Of a stretch of 64,000 nucleotides of DNA, positions 8,408-16,969 are shown one piece after another (position 1 is the stretch's first letter; each line of letters starts with the position of its first letter). The notes below the pieces were generated by a model. That model made no database searches. It saw only the letters and a program-made list of their open reading frames with translations, and was not told where the DNA came from. The stretch lies in contig NZ_JALJWH010000003.1 of NCBI RefSeq assembly GCF_024168825.1, positions 1 through 64,000 of the forward strand, given 5' to 3'. The stretch is from Paenarthrobacter sp. A20. Lineage in GTDB: Bacteria; Actinomycetota; Actinomycetes; Actinomycetales; Micrococcaceae. A program made the position numbers and the translations under genes.

Positions 8408-9360
8408 GCCGCGGCCTTCTTTCCTGCTCGCATTCGGGGATCGAGAGCTCTGTAAGACAAATCGGCGAGGAGGTTCGCGAGAACGAAAGTCACAGCTATG
8501 ACCAACACCCCACCTCTTACGATTGGGTAGTTGCGCACCTCAATCGCCTGGACGATGAGTGAGCCCATACCAGGTCGCGCGAAGATCAACTCGACAAAGA
8601 TGGCCCCGCCCAAAAGGTTGCCCAAACCGACCCCCAGCACGGCGACCGTCGGGATGATGGCGTTTCTCAAGGAGTACTTGTACCCGACGATCGGCTCTGA
8701 GACGCCCATAGCGCGAGCCGCGTAAACATAGTTCTTATTGAGCGCCTCTAGCATGCTCGTTCGAACGATCCGGCTGAGGTAGCCGACCCAAAGTAGTCCC
8801 AGGGAAGTCGCAGGCAGGATCAAGTGCTGAAGATATCCGATCGGATCAGCAAACTCCCCGGCGCCGGTCGACGGAAACCATTTCAGGTTTACTGCGAAAA
8901 TCAGTATCAAAAAGAGTCCGGCCACGTATGACGGCATGGTCATGAATGAGATCGAGATGATTCGCGTGAGGTTGTCGACCCACGAGTTGGGGTGCATCGC
9001 GGAATACACACCCATCACGAGGCCGCCGGCAACGGCAATCGCAAGGCCGGCCAGCGCCAACACCACCGTATGCGGGAAAGCGCTGGCGATACGGTTCGCC
9101 ACTGGCTGATTTGTCACCAGATCTCTTCCCAAGTCACCTTGCAGCGCATTCCGCACGAATTCCCACACCTGGACATGCACGGGTTCGTCTAAAAACAAGT
9201 TGGAACGAGCGGCGGCCACCGCCTCCGGGCTTGCTCGTGAGCCCAGGAGGAGGCGAACGGGGTCACCCGGCAGCAAGTGGATAAGCAATCCCAAAAAGGC
9301 TGTGACCAACAGCGCTACTAGGACGGCCATGAATAGGCGACCAAACATATACCTAATCAT
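8404..9360 (-). CDS. ABC importer permease (DppB-like)
   Basis: A 318-residue permease beginning MIRYMFGRLFMAVLVALLV. It has the DppB-specific features: an N-terminal helix, then LIHLLPGDPVRLLLG and a long periplasmic loop, four to five further helices, and the coupling sequence ARAMGVSEPIVGYKYSLRNA. The ATG at 9360 is preferred over a longer upstream reading because it overlaps the stop of the binding-protein gene by one base, and because the extra residues before it carry no homology. It forms the membrane channel with the DppC-like partner. Confidence 0.93.
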   Translation of the reverse strand: MIRYMFGRLFMAVLVALLVTAFLGLLIHLLPGDPVRLLLGSRASPEAVAAARSNLFLDEPVHVQVWEFVRNALQGDLGRDLVTNQPVANRIASAFPHTVVLALAGLAIAVAGGLVMGVYSAMHPNSWVDNLTRIISISFMTMPSYVAGLFLILIFAVNLKWFPSTGAGEFADPIGYLQHLILPATSLGLLWVGYLSRIVRTSMLEALNKNYVYAARAMGVSEPIVGYKYSLRNAIIPTVAVLGVGLGNLLGGAIFVELIFARPGMGSLIVQAIEVRNYPIVRGGVLVIAVTFVLANLLADLSYRALDPRMRAGKKAAA

Positions 9361-10970
9361 CAGGAACCTGATCGCCTGAAGTTCGGGAGGTACGGGATGC
9401 TGGTGAGCCAAGAGGGTTCGAGACCCTCGCGAAGGCCGACGTAGACGGTTGGCCAAGCCAGCCAGACACTGTGAGCCGCCGCATCCCAAACCTTCTGTTC
9501 CTCGATGTAGATTTCGCCACGCTTGGCCGGGTCAACCACTTCCACCGCCTGCCGGTCCAGCCTGTCGTACTCCTCGTCGCACCAGTACATCCAGTTGTAT
9601 TGGTCACGTTGGTCGCAGCGCCACCATTGAGTTGCCCACACCGGGTCTGGCGGGACGAAGGAAAACGAGCCGATGAACAACTCCAGTTCTCGTGCCGCTT
9701 TGCCAAGCGAAACCAAGTCGCTCCTCACATCGATCTTTACGTTGATCCCCACCTCCGCCAATGAGGCTTGGACGATTTCCGCGATTAGCCTGAACTCCGT
9801 GTCCTTTGAAACGGTCAGCGTGAGGTCGAGAGATTCAGCCCCACTCGTTTTGAGCAATCCTTTCGCTCGCTCAACATCGCGTTTGTACTTTGGAGCGTCG
9901 CTCCAATAGCCGACGGGCATCCCTGGAGCAACCGTGCCCGTTGCCTGGGCATAGAGCCCGTCATATGCACCGTCGAGGATTGCTGGGACATCCACCGCGT
10001 AGCGAATCGCCTCGCGAACATTGCGGTCCTTCAGCTTCGGCTGATCGAGGTTCATACCAAGCCAGATCTGATCCAGCGAATCTGCGCTTGCAACTTTGAG
10101 ACCCTGGCGCTTGCTGAGAGTTTTGACCTTGTCCACACTGAGCCGCCCTGCGTCGATGCTCCCCGCCTCGAGAGCGGTCGCCTGCGCTGTCTGATCACTA
10201 ACGTATTCGAGTCGGATCTCTTCCCAATCGGGAGTTGCGTCTCCATGCCAGTTTTCGAATCGTCGAAGGACCACACGTTGCTGTGGCACCCACTCGGCCC
10301 ACTCGTAAGGGCCCGTGCCGATCGGGTTGGTGGAGAAGTCCTTGCCGCGCTCCTTCATTGCCTTCTCAGAGACAATCCAGCCTGCGAACCACGGGATTGT
10401 AGTCGTCAATAGCGGCGCGTAGGGCTGGGTGAGAGTGACCTCTCCCTCGTACTTCCCGGTTACGTTGACGCGGTCCAGAGCCAACCAGTCACCTGCGTAC
10501 GCGAGCTCCTCGCCTGTCTTTCCGGCGACTCGTTCGAAACTGAAGCGGACATCGTTGGCGGTAAGTTCACCAAAACCGCCGTGAAACTCTACGCCCTGCT
10601 TCAACTTGAACTTCAGCCTTAGGCCGTCCTTCGACAGCTCGAACTCCTCGGCAAGACTGTTTTGCAAGGCACTCGCCTTCGATCCTGCTTTCATTCCGGA
10701 CACGGGGGTGAAACTGGCGAGCCCTTCGTAAAGACAGAACCCCAAAATCACCGAGTTCACACCGACAACAGACCCTGGGTCGACGTTCGGGTCGCGAGGA
10801 TCAGTAAGTGCGTACCGTAGGGTTTTTGATTCATTCCGAGAGGGTGAAGGTGAAGGGGAGCAAGCGTTGAGCAGAGCCATACCTGGCACCAAGGCAAGCC
10901 CGGCCGCGCCAGCTCGAAGCAGCGACCGCCGATCGATCTGAGAAGGCATGCGTATTTGCGAATCGGTCAT
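9360..10970 (-). CDS. ABC importer substrate-binding lipoprotein (SBP family 5)
   Basis: A 536-residue extracellular solute-binding protein for peptides, opines or similar substrates. The N terminus carries a twin-arginine signal (DRRSLLRAGAAGLALVPG) running into a lipobox, LLNAC, so it is probably exported folded by Tat and lipid-anchored. The mature part shows family landmarks such as FELSKDGLRLKFKLKQGVEFH, DVRFSFER, NPIGTGPYEW and REAIRYAVDV. It is the second gene of the operon, overlapping the dehydrogenase stop (ATGA) upstream and the DppB start downstream. The ligand cannot be predicted. Confidence 0.94.
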   Translation of the reverse strand: MTDSQIRMPSQIDRRSLLRAGAAGLALVPGMALLNACSPSPSPSRNESKTLRYALTDPRDPNVDPGSVVGVNSVILGFCLYEGLASFTPVSGMKAGSKASALQNSLAEEFELSKDGLRLKFKLKQGVEFHGGFGELTANDVRFSFERVAGKTGEELAYAGDWLALDRVNVTGKYEGEVTLTQPYAPLLTTTIPWFAGWIVSEKAMKERGKDFSTNPIGTGPYEWAEWVPQQRVVLRRFENWHGDATPDWEEIRLEYVSDQTAQATALEAGSIDAGRLSVDKVKTLSKRQGLKVASADSLDQIWLGMNLDQPKLKDRNVREAIRYAVDVPAILDGAYDGLYAQATGTVAPGMPVGYWSDAPKYKRDVERAKGLLKTSGAESLDLTLTVSKDTEFRLIAEIVQASLAEVGINVKIDVRSDLVSLGKAARELELFIGSFSFVPPDPVWATQWWRCDQRDQYNWMYWCDEEYDRLDRQAVEVVDPAKRGEIYIEEQKVWDAAAHSVWLAWPTVYVGLREGLEPSWLTSIPYLPNFRRSGS

Positions 10971-11875
10971 GATGCGTGCACCCCTGCGCCGAACTCCATC
11001 TCCATGCGTAAGAGTCGATCTCGGTACGGAGTTTCGTGAGGTCCGCCCCGCTCGCTAGAAGCTTCGTTGCGCCAACGACGCATGTTGTCCACAGTCTCGT
11101 TGCCCTCGACAGTCCGAAGTCCTGTAAGCAGGGACATCTGCCCCAGGTCAGCCATTACCGTTGTTCCAGAGAGAGCGGAAGAGGCAGCGCTGGCCAAGAA
11201 CCACACCACCTCTGCGATCTCTTCAGGATGCGCTGGACGATTCTGAAAATTGCAGTCGATAGGTTGGTTCTCGATACCCACAAAGTCAGGCGCCCCCATC
11301 GGGCTGTCCACCCAAGCCGGAGCTACACCATTTACACGAACACCGAACGGCGCCAAGTCGAGAGCCATCCCTCGTGTCAGCGCCACAACGCCGGCCTTTG
11401 CGACGGAGTGCGGAACGAAGTGCGGCTCTGCCTGCCACGCATTGATAGTGGAGATTGTCACGATCGAGCCTCCCCCCTGGTCACTCATAACCTTGGCGGC
11501 GGCTGTGGCGATGTTGATCACGCCGAACAGGTGAACACCCAGCTGCCTCTGCCACTCCTCTCCAGTCAAGTCGAGTACATGGATGAGCGGAGCAAAGTAG
11601 CCATGACACGCAACTAGAACATCCAAGCGTCCGAACTCCGCGACCGTCACATCGACGACCCTTTCGGCCTCTGCGGCAACACCCATGTCTCCCGGGGCGC
11701 ACAAGACATTCGCCTCTAGCCCCAAACGGTTCTTCGCTGCCTCGAGCCGTTCGGTATTGCGCCCCACGATGGCGACCCGGTACCCGCGCGACAAGAAAAG
11801 CTCCGCCGTCGCCAGTCCGCTACCACTTGACCCGCCTGTGATTAGCGCAACTGGTCGGTCTGATCCGGTATTCAT
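10967..11875 (-). CDS. short-chain dehydrogenase/reductase with altered active site
   Basis: A 302-residue Rossmann-fold SDR. It has the nucleotide-binding TGGSSGSG, GRLDVLVACHG in place of the NNAG-type turn, a Ser in IVTISTINAW at the catalytic serine position, and the C-terminal RVNGVAPAWVDSPM. The catalytic YxxxK is read here as HSVAK: the lysine is present but the tyrosine is histidine. Activity may therefore be lost or changed. A GAGGAG ribosome-binding site lies just before the ATG at 11875. It is the first gene of the importer operon, so a role in processing the imported compound or in sensing is plausible. Confidence 0.88.
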   Translation of the reverse strand: MNTGSDRPVALITGGSSGSGLATAELFLSRGYRVAIVGRNTERLEAAKNRLGLEANVLCAPGDMGVAAEAERVVDVTVAEFGRLDVLVACHGYFAPLIHVLDLTGEEWQRQLGVHLFGVINIATAAAKVMSDQGGGSIVTISTINAWQAEPHFVPHSVAKAGVVALTRGMALDLAPFGVRVNGVAPAWVDSPMGAPDFVGIENQPIDCNFQNRPAHPEEIAEVVWFLASAASSALSGTTVMADLGQMSLLTGLRTVEGNETVDNMRRWRNEASSERGGPHETPYRDRLLRMEMEFGAGVHAS

Positions 11876-11925
11876 ATAGTCTCCTCGGTTACTGGACGTG
11901 TGATTTAAATAGTGTTCGTCTGGTT

Positions 11926-12467
11926 TCAGGTGAAGTCGGCGTCGAGTTCACGCATGAGCTCATCCCAGGCTTCGGGGTTGTTGGTCCGCCCTCCCTGCGA
12001 GGCCGGCAATTGGGGGAGGGCCGTCTGGATGTGTGTACCGCTGAGAGCGGACGGGGGGATGATGAATCCGGAGCTGCGGCGCTTCAACGTTGACCTCCCG
12101 TGAAAGCGGGGATGTCCACGCGTTGGTGGCGGGCACTGTCGGGCGCTTGGCCGAAGCGGGCACCTATACCGCGGAATCCACCGCCTGGCCCGAGCCCTTC
12201 GCGGGCGAGGTCGTGGAGCAACTGGTGGTAGCCGGAGAGGGCCAGGGGAGGCAGCTGGTGCAGGGAAGCAATTGTCGCGCGGGAGCGGTCCACGCGGAAC
12301 AGGGCGAGGATCGCCATGTCTTCCTGCGCATCGCTCAATGTCCGGTAGGCGCCGATCGGGCAATCCGCCGTCAGCGCCTGTGCATAGAGGCTGAGGCGGT
12401 CGGCCGGCGTCGGATTCCCGGCTCGATGCCAGGCGTGGAGGACATCCGTGCTATCCAACATGGCCAC
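11926..12467 (-). pseudogene. hypothetical gene, probably frameshifted near 12087
   Basis: An open frame runs from an ATG at 12467 (MAMLDSTDVLHAWHRAG) to a stop at 12084, giving 127 residues. Plausible coding sequence then continues in another frame: LKRRSSGFIIPPSALSG, and NNPEAWDELMRELDADF ending at 11926. The likeliest reading is one protein of about 180 residues broken by a frameshift near 12087. If the shift is a sequencing error the gene could be intact. I recognise no domain. It starts about 150 bases from the divergent GntR gene and shares its AT-rich promoter region. Confidence 0.5.
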
Positions 12468-12542
12468 TGACTCCTTGGCTGATGATCTAAGTAGTCGGGG
12501 ACTATTCCCCTTTTCTGATACACTAACTTTAGACCTCCAATG

Positions 12543-12576
12543 TTAGATGTCAATAGAAATCTAAGATTAGATGTCA
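12543..12576. promoter_or_regulatory. probable GntR operator with repeated TTAGATGTCA
   Basis: TTAGATGTCA occurs at 12543-12552 and again at 12567-12576, 24 bases apart. The inverted repeat ATCTAA-GA-TTAGAT spans 12559-12572. The AT-rich segment lies between the divergent hypothetical gene (start 12467) and the GntR gene (start 12618), the usual position for an autoregulatory site. Confidence 0.6.
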
Positions 12577-12617
12577 CAGTTTTTATTGTCGTCTATACGG
12601 TTTCAGGAGAGTGAGCC

Positions 12618-14075
12618 ATGGCCAGCTGGAGAGAGCGACTCGCATTCGCGCCGTTGGAGACTGCCGAACGTGGTGAGGAGATCGCCCTTCGGCTCCGTCA
12701 TTCGATCGAGCTGGGCGTACTCGAAGACGGAGTCCAGCTTCCCAGCGAAAGCGAGCTCGCGGCAAGGATGCGAGTCTCCACCATGACCCTGCGAACCGCC
12801 CTCGCCGAGCTTCGTCATCTAGGGCTTCTGGAAACAAGACGCGGCAAGGGCGGCGGAAGCTTCGTGAAGGCGAATACTGGAGACATCGCCAAGGCCCAGC
12901 GGGACACCCTTGCCGCGTACTCCCTTGAGGATCTGCGCGACATCCGGGAATACCGGGCCTTCCTGGCAGGTTCAGCCGCGACGGCGGCGGCCGGCCGGTC
13001 GCAGCAGGTCTCCATCGGGCGCCTCGCTTCGATGGCGGCAATGATCGAGACGGCGCAAACGCCCGCTGAAATGACTCGGGCGGACAGTAGGTTCCACACA
13101 CAGCTTGCGGCCACATCGGGATCCGTCCTGTTCACCCGCCAGGAGATCGCGATGCAGGCCGAGGTCGGGGCATTGGTATGGGCCAACGCTTCTGACCGCC
13201 GAAGCGCGGCGGCGAAAGAGCATGGGATGATCGTGGATGCCATACGGGCCGGGGACACAAATCGTGCCCGGGACCTCGCCGAAGACCACGTGCGCCAGGA
13301 CATGAACCGCCTCATCGACCTGCGGATGTCCATGGAACCTCCGCTACCAGGCTCGCCGCCCGGAAAGGAAGGCATCGACAGCGCAGTTTCTGCCGTCGAA
13401 TCGTTCGCTGTGAGCTTCGAAGGGACTGTGGCCGCGTCCATCCGCACCGTCGAAGAAGCCGCCCAAGCCGCCCTTGACCGCTCAAAGAGCGGCAGGCTGA
13501 ACGAGTTGGAGAGCGTCTACGACGTAGCGCGCCAGAACCTGAAGGCCATGCCCGCACTATACGGGACGGGATTCGTGGCCGATCCATCCTACTTCGGCAA
13601 ACCGGGCTCCATCTGGTGCTACCTCCCGTCGGGCCCGGAATCGCCGCAGCGGTTCGAATTCGAATTGGGCCAGGAGTTCCATGACTACTCGACGGCGTCA
13701 TGGTGGCCCACGGACGACGACGATGACAAGATCCACGCCAGCCATGCCTACATCGACGCCCTCGGAACTAACGAGCACGTCGTAACGTTCAGCAAACGTG
13801 TCACGAGGGTGGGCGAGATGGCAGGCATCGCTGCCGTAGACGTCCTCATCAGCCGCCTCCAGGATGAATTCGCCCCGTTCCTCCGGTCCCTGCCGCCCAA
13901 CACGTGCATCGTGGACCAGAACGAAGTCATTCTCGCCACCAACACGGCCAGCTTCGTCGGTGGAACCCTATCCCGATCCCACCGGGCTGAACGGAGAATC
14001 GCGCTCCCACCGCTCCCGTGGAGCCTCTGTTTAGATGTAAGCACCGGAACCAATACCGCTGATGCAGCAAGTTGA
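12618..14075 (+). CDS. GntR/FCD transcription regulator with C-terminal sensor-like domain
   Basis: A 485-residue cytoplasmic DNA-binding protein. Residues about 15-80 form a GntR winged helix (LPSESELAARMRVSTMTLRTALAEL, then a wing with RGKGGGSFV). Residues about 95-235 fit an FCD ligand-binding domain, with RFHTQLAATSG and the HGMIVDAIRAGD / LAEDHVRQDM helices. FadR-type regulators normally end there. This one continues for about 250 residues: a helical segment, then a mixed alpha/beta region (about 290-480) whose ALYGTGFVADPSYFG, WCYLPS and VTRVGEMAGIAAVDV resemble PDC/Cache sensor folds. The start follows a GGAG box. A likely operator lies upstream. The sensor assignment is an inference from pattern. 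Confidence 0.85.
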   Translation: MASWRERLAFAPLETAERGEEIALRLRHSIELGVLEDGVQLPSESELAARMRVSTMTLRTALAELRHLGLLETRRGKGGGSFVKANTGDIAKAQRDTLAAYSLEDLRDIREYRAFLAGSAATAAAGRSQQVSIGRLASMAAMIETAQTPAEMTRADSRFHTQLAATSGSVLFTRQEIAMQAEVGALVWANASDRRSAAAKEHGMIVDAIRAGDTNRARDLAEDHVRQDMNRLIDLRMSMEPPLPGSPPGKEGIDSAVSAVESFAVSFEGTVAASIRTVEEAAQAALDRSKSGRLNELESVYDVARQNLKAMPALYGTGFVADPSYFGKPGSIWCYLPSGPESPQRFEFELGQEFHDYSTASWWPTDDDDDKIHASHAYIDALGTNEHVVTFSKRVTRVGEMAGIAAVDVLISRLQDEFAPFLRSLPPNTCIVDQNEVILATNTASFVGGTLSRSHRAERRIALPPLPWSLCLDVSTGTNTADAAS

Positions 14076-14235
14076 CGGGGGCCTGGTCCCTTCACGATTG
14101 TCCCGGAGGCGATGGCGTGAACATGGCGCGTGCGGTGCGCGCCTCTTGCTTGGCGTTTCCGGCCAAGGTGGTCAGTCGGCCCCGGCATCCCCATGGACGA
14201 CGATCGAGTCTCGGGCAGGTGGCCAAGGAGGAGTA

Positions 14236-14263
14236 GACTCACAGGGACTCACAAGACTCACAG
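14236..14263 (+). repeat. three direct repeats GACTCACA(A/G)
   Basis: GACTCACAG (14236), GACTCACAA (14246) and GACTCACAG (14255) lie 9-10 bases apart, directly before the ATPase start at 14272. The last copy supplies an AGGA-type ribosome-binding site. They may act as an operator or leader element for the ATPase gene. Confidence 0.55.
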
Positions 14264-14271
14264 GATCTGCG

Positions 14272-15369
14272 ATGATGAACCCTTTCCGCCCAACAGCTGG
14301 CGCCACTCCCCCTGAACTCATTGGCCGCGAGGGGATGCTCGATGAGTTTGAGTACGGCCTTCAGCTTGGCTCCGGGGCGCCCGGGTTGCTGACCATCATC
14401 ACAGGCGCCCGTGGCATCGGCAAGACCGCGCTGCTCAGTGCGGCCCAAGAAGTGGCCGCCGGGCAGGGGTGGGTTGTTGTTCCGGAGACGGCCACACCGG
14501 GGTTCGTCGGACGGATTGGCGAGACGATGCGGCTGCACCTGGATGAACTCGGATCCGGCCCGACCGGTCGCAGGATTACAGCGTTGGGCGTGGCAGGTTT
14601 CACCGTGACCACCCAGTTGCCGCCCGAGCGCCAGGTTGACTGGAGACGGTTGGGAAACCAGTTGCTGAACGTTCTCGCGGAGAAAAAGACAGGGCTGCTT
14701 TTCACCGTTGACGAAATCCACTCGGCAGACCGTACGGAACTGTCCCAGCTTGCTGCCGACGTCCAGCACTTCATCCGCGACGGGCTTCCGATAGGACTGA
14801 TCTTCGCCGGGCTGCCGGCAGCAGTTTCGGACCTGCTCAACGAGGGTGTGGCAACGTTCCTGCGCCGGGCAGAGCGCATAGACCTGCACGCCGCGGCCAT
14901 TGCCGAAGTCGAACGTTCCTACGCCAGCACTTTCGACAATGCAGGCATCAGCATCAGCGCTGACTTGGTCCGGTATGCGGCTGAGGCGACCGGCGGGTAC
15001 CCGTTCCTGATCCAGCTCATCGGCTACCAGCTCTGGCGACAAGCCGAAATTAACAACATGGCACTGGAAAAGACGAACGTTGACCAAGCCATCAATGCCG
15101 CGACCCGTCGCCACGAGGCGACCGTCATTGAAGCGGCACTTTCCACCACGTCTGACAAAGACAAAGATTTTCTCCGTGCCATGGCCGAAGACGACGGCCC
15201 TGTTGTTGCCGGCGACATAGGAAAACGGCTCAACGCCAAAAGCAACGTCGTGGCCAACTACCGGGCCCGTCTCATCGCGGCAGGACTCATCGAAGCCCCT
15301 GCATATGGCAAGGTCGACTTCGCCATCCCCGGCCTGCGCGAATACCTCCGCAAAACAAGCCCTCAATAG
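14272..15369 (+). CDS. AAA-type ATPase with C-terminal winged helix (paralogue 1)
   Basis: A 365-residue soluble ATPase. PELIGRE near residue 17 resembles the ORC/STAND-type entry motif, Walker A is GARGIGKT (about 46-53), and Walker B is LLFTVDEIHSAD (about 147-158). The middle holds FAGLPAAVSDLL (sensor-1-like), and the C-terminal third (about 275-365) looks like a winged-helix domain (FLRAMAEDDG... KSNVVANYRARLIAAGLIEAPAYG). The ATG at 14272 was chosen because it follows a ribosome-binding site and because upstream residues lack homology. It shares this architecture with the proteins at 48706 and 53553 but is clearly more distant. Function unknown; such proteins occur widely in actinobacteria as single genes. 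Confidence 0.8.
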   Translation: MMNPFRPTAGATPPELIGREGMLDEFEYGLQLGSGAPGLLTIITGARGIGKTALLSAAQEVAAGQGWVVVPETATPGFVGRIGETMRLHLDELGSGPTGRRITALGVAGFTVTTQLPPERQVDWRRLGNQLLNVLAEKKTGLLFTVDEIHSADRTELSQLAADVQHFIRDGLPIGLIFAGLPAAVSDLLNEGVATFLRRAERIDLHAAAIAEVERSYASTFDNAGISISADLVRYAAEATGGYPFLIQLIGYQLWRQAEINNMALEKTNVDQAINAATRRHEATVIEAALSTTSDKDKDFLRAMAEDDGPVVAGDIGKRLNAKSNVVANYRARLIAAGLIEAPAYGKVDFAIPGLREYLRKTSPQ

Positions 15370-15558
15370 CTGCATCCTGCGCGATGAGCACCCGAACGAC
15401 ACAACGCGGAGGACTCACAACCGAAGCTGACTCCTAGCTAACGAAACGTCCGTTATCGGCGTTCAAAAGCAAAGACGTGGTGCGGCTCCGAATGTGCCAA
15501 GCACCACCTTCCGACGATGCTTCCATGCCCGCAGCAAACTCTGTCTAGGCTAGTGCGT

Positions 15559-16040
15559 ATGCAGATCAGCGAGGTCCTTTCCATTACTGCCGTGGCCATC
15601 GCTGCGGGCTCGTTGGCCATGACCATCTGGAATATACGGCGGACAACTAAACGTGAAGACGGGCGCGACCACGCCGACGTGGTGCTCCGGTACACATCGA
15701 TAACGAGGGCCCGAACGCCGCCGTCCAAGTATCACTTTTGGCCACCGGCCCCAAGCTATCCCTTCAGGTTCACAGCTTCGGTTTAATTCCGCCCGGAGAA
15801 GTTCGTCAATACCGGGTTTCTGCCCCGACGGAGTTCTTTGTCTACCTGACCTGGCGTGATGGACGCGCCCGCACACACCGGAAAAAGTACCGCCTCATAC
15901 CCGGACATGACGGATACCAGGGAGATGGTTGGCCGGACCTACTGCGTCAGGTCGTTCGCCCCGGCCTTGCAAGAGATCAGGCCCTCAAAAAACTCGAGCG
16001 CACAGGGAAGTGGCAAACCCATAGCCCCGACATCTGGTAG
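15559..16040 (+). pseudogene. membrane-anchored hypothetical protein, frameshifted near 15692
   Basis: Starts MQISEVLSITAVAIAAGSL, with one N-terminal membrane helix (about residues 4-24), then a basic stretch and DHADVVLRYT. The frame then changes. Reading on in another frame gives IDNEGPNAAVQVSLLA, LIPPGEVRQYRVSAP and EFFVYLTWRDGRAR, which continue the expected beta-rich domain to 16040. A one-base change near 15692 would restore a protein of about 160 residues. It is either a recent frameshift or a sequencing error. The family is not recognised. Confidence 0.55.
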
Positions 16041-16137
16041 ACCTCGAGCACACTGAAAAACAGAGAAGCTCCGGTCTGGGCGCGCAGGTAACTGCGGAAT
16101 GGCGGAGACAAACCCGCATGCCACCCTTACCGAAATT

Positions 16138-16704
16138 TCAGCATTTATCGGTTGGGCTGGGGGCAACGAACAGGCCAGCAGACATCCGTGGCCTGCCCAC
16201 CCAAGTGTCATGGTCGTCAATCACGAAAAGCCCCCGTTGGGCCCTGCCACGAAGTATCCCTACCCGGGTTCGCCCTTCAATCAGCTGCCAGCCTTGCCCT
16301 GCGGGATCCAGCAGAGCTGTTGAGATCAGGAGAGGGGGCACCAGCCAGGTTCCTCGCTTGGTCCAAGACTCGACAACGTCTTCCCCTCTTTTCGCGGCCC
16401 AGTAGTCAGGCCATTTAGCGTAGTCCTCAATCGCCCCACGGTCGGACGGGCCAGTTGGCACGCTCTGGAGCAATTCGTGAGACACAGATTCACAGGTCCA
16501 TGAGACTTGCTCCAGCCGAAGGGACCCATAGTCCGGTACAAAATGTTCAGTTTCGCCGTGCTCCCATAGCATCTGCCGGACTACATCCCTCGGCCAACCC
16601 AAGCGCGAAACGACCGGCTCCTGCAGGAACAGCTCAAGCTGATTCCCTTCCGCCTCCCGGCAACGAGCGTGCGCTGATCTCAAGTCCCTCAAGTAAGTCG
16701 ACAT
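16138..16704 (-). CDS. hypothetical protein, possible ParB/Srx-like fold
   Basis: A 188-residue soluble protein. The C-terminal half reads LVPPLLISTALL, then GWQLIEGRTRVGILRGR, and later HDTWVGRP. The EGRTRVGIL strand-helix turn resembles the nucleotide-binding GxxR signature of ParB/sulfiredoxin-like domains (G-H/R-x-R preceded by a parameter-list strand). The N-terminal half has no match I recognise. It stands alone between a frameshifted gene and an AlbA_2 gene. The fold is an inference from one motif. Confidence 0.6.
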   Translation of the reverse strand: MSTYLRDLRSAHARCREAEGNQLELFLQEPVVSRLGWPRDVVRQMLWEHGETEHFVPDYGSLRLEQVSWTCESVSHELLQSVPTGPSDRGAIEDYAKWPDYWAAKRGEDVVESWTKRGTWLVPPLLISTALLDPAGQGWQLIEGRTRVGILRGRAQRGLFVIDDHDTWVGRPRMSAGLFVAPSPTDKC

Positions 16705-16969
16705 TGGCCTAACATCCCAACTGAGTCATAGAACGCAGCAGACCCACCAATAGGAAGCATGATCGTACCCCCTTGATCTTTTGCGGCAAGTTCGCCAATC
16801 TTGTCGCTGAAAGAGTCCTCGGCACTCTACTCAACCTAATACCCGCCCATGCCTGTCTGTCGGCGGTAGTGCGGACGGCACATACCCAGATCAGTCGCCA
16901 AGAGTTTCGACCGTGCAGAGCGATGCCATCCGGGGCCAACTTAGAATCTCGAGGCGGTGTGACAGCCCA
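16705..16969. other. intergenic, no supported gene
   Basis: 265 bases between two minus-strand genes. No domain, hairpin or repeat was recognised. It presumably holds the promoter of the 188-residue protein. Confidence 0.4.

Noticed and set aside
14239..15402. 387-codon minus-strand open frame
   Set aside because: Antisense to the AAA ATPase, which has clear Walker motifs; the antisense product shows none.
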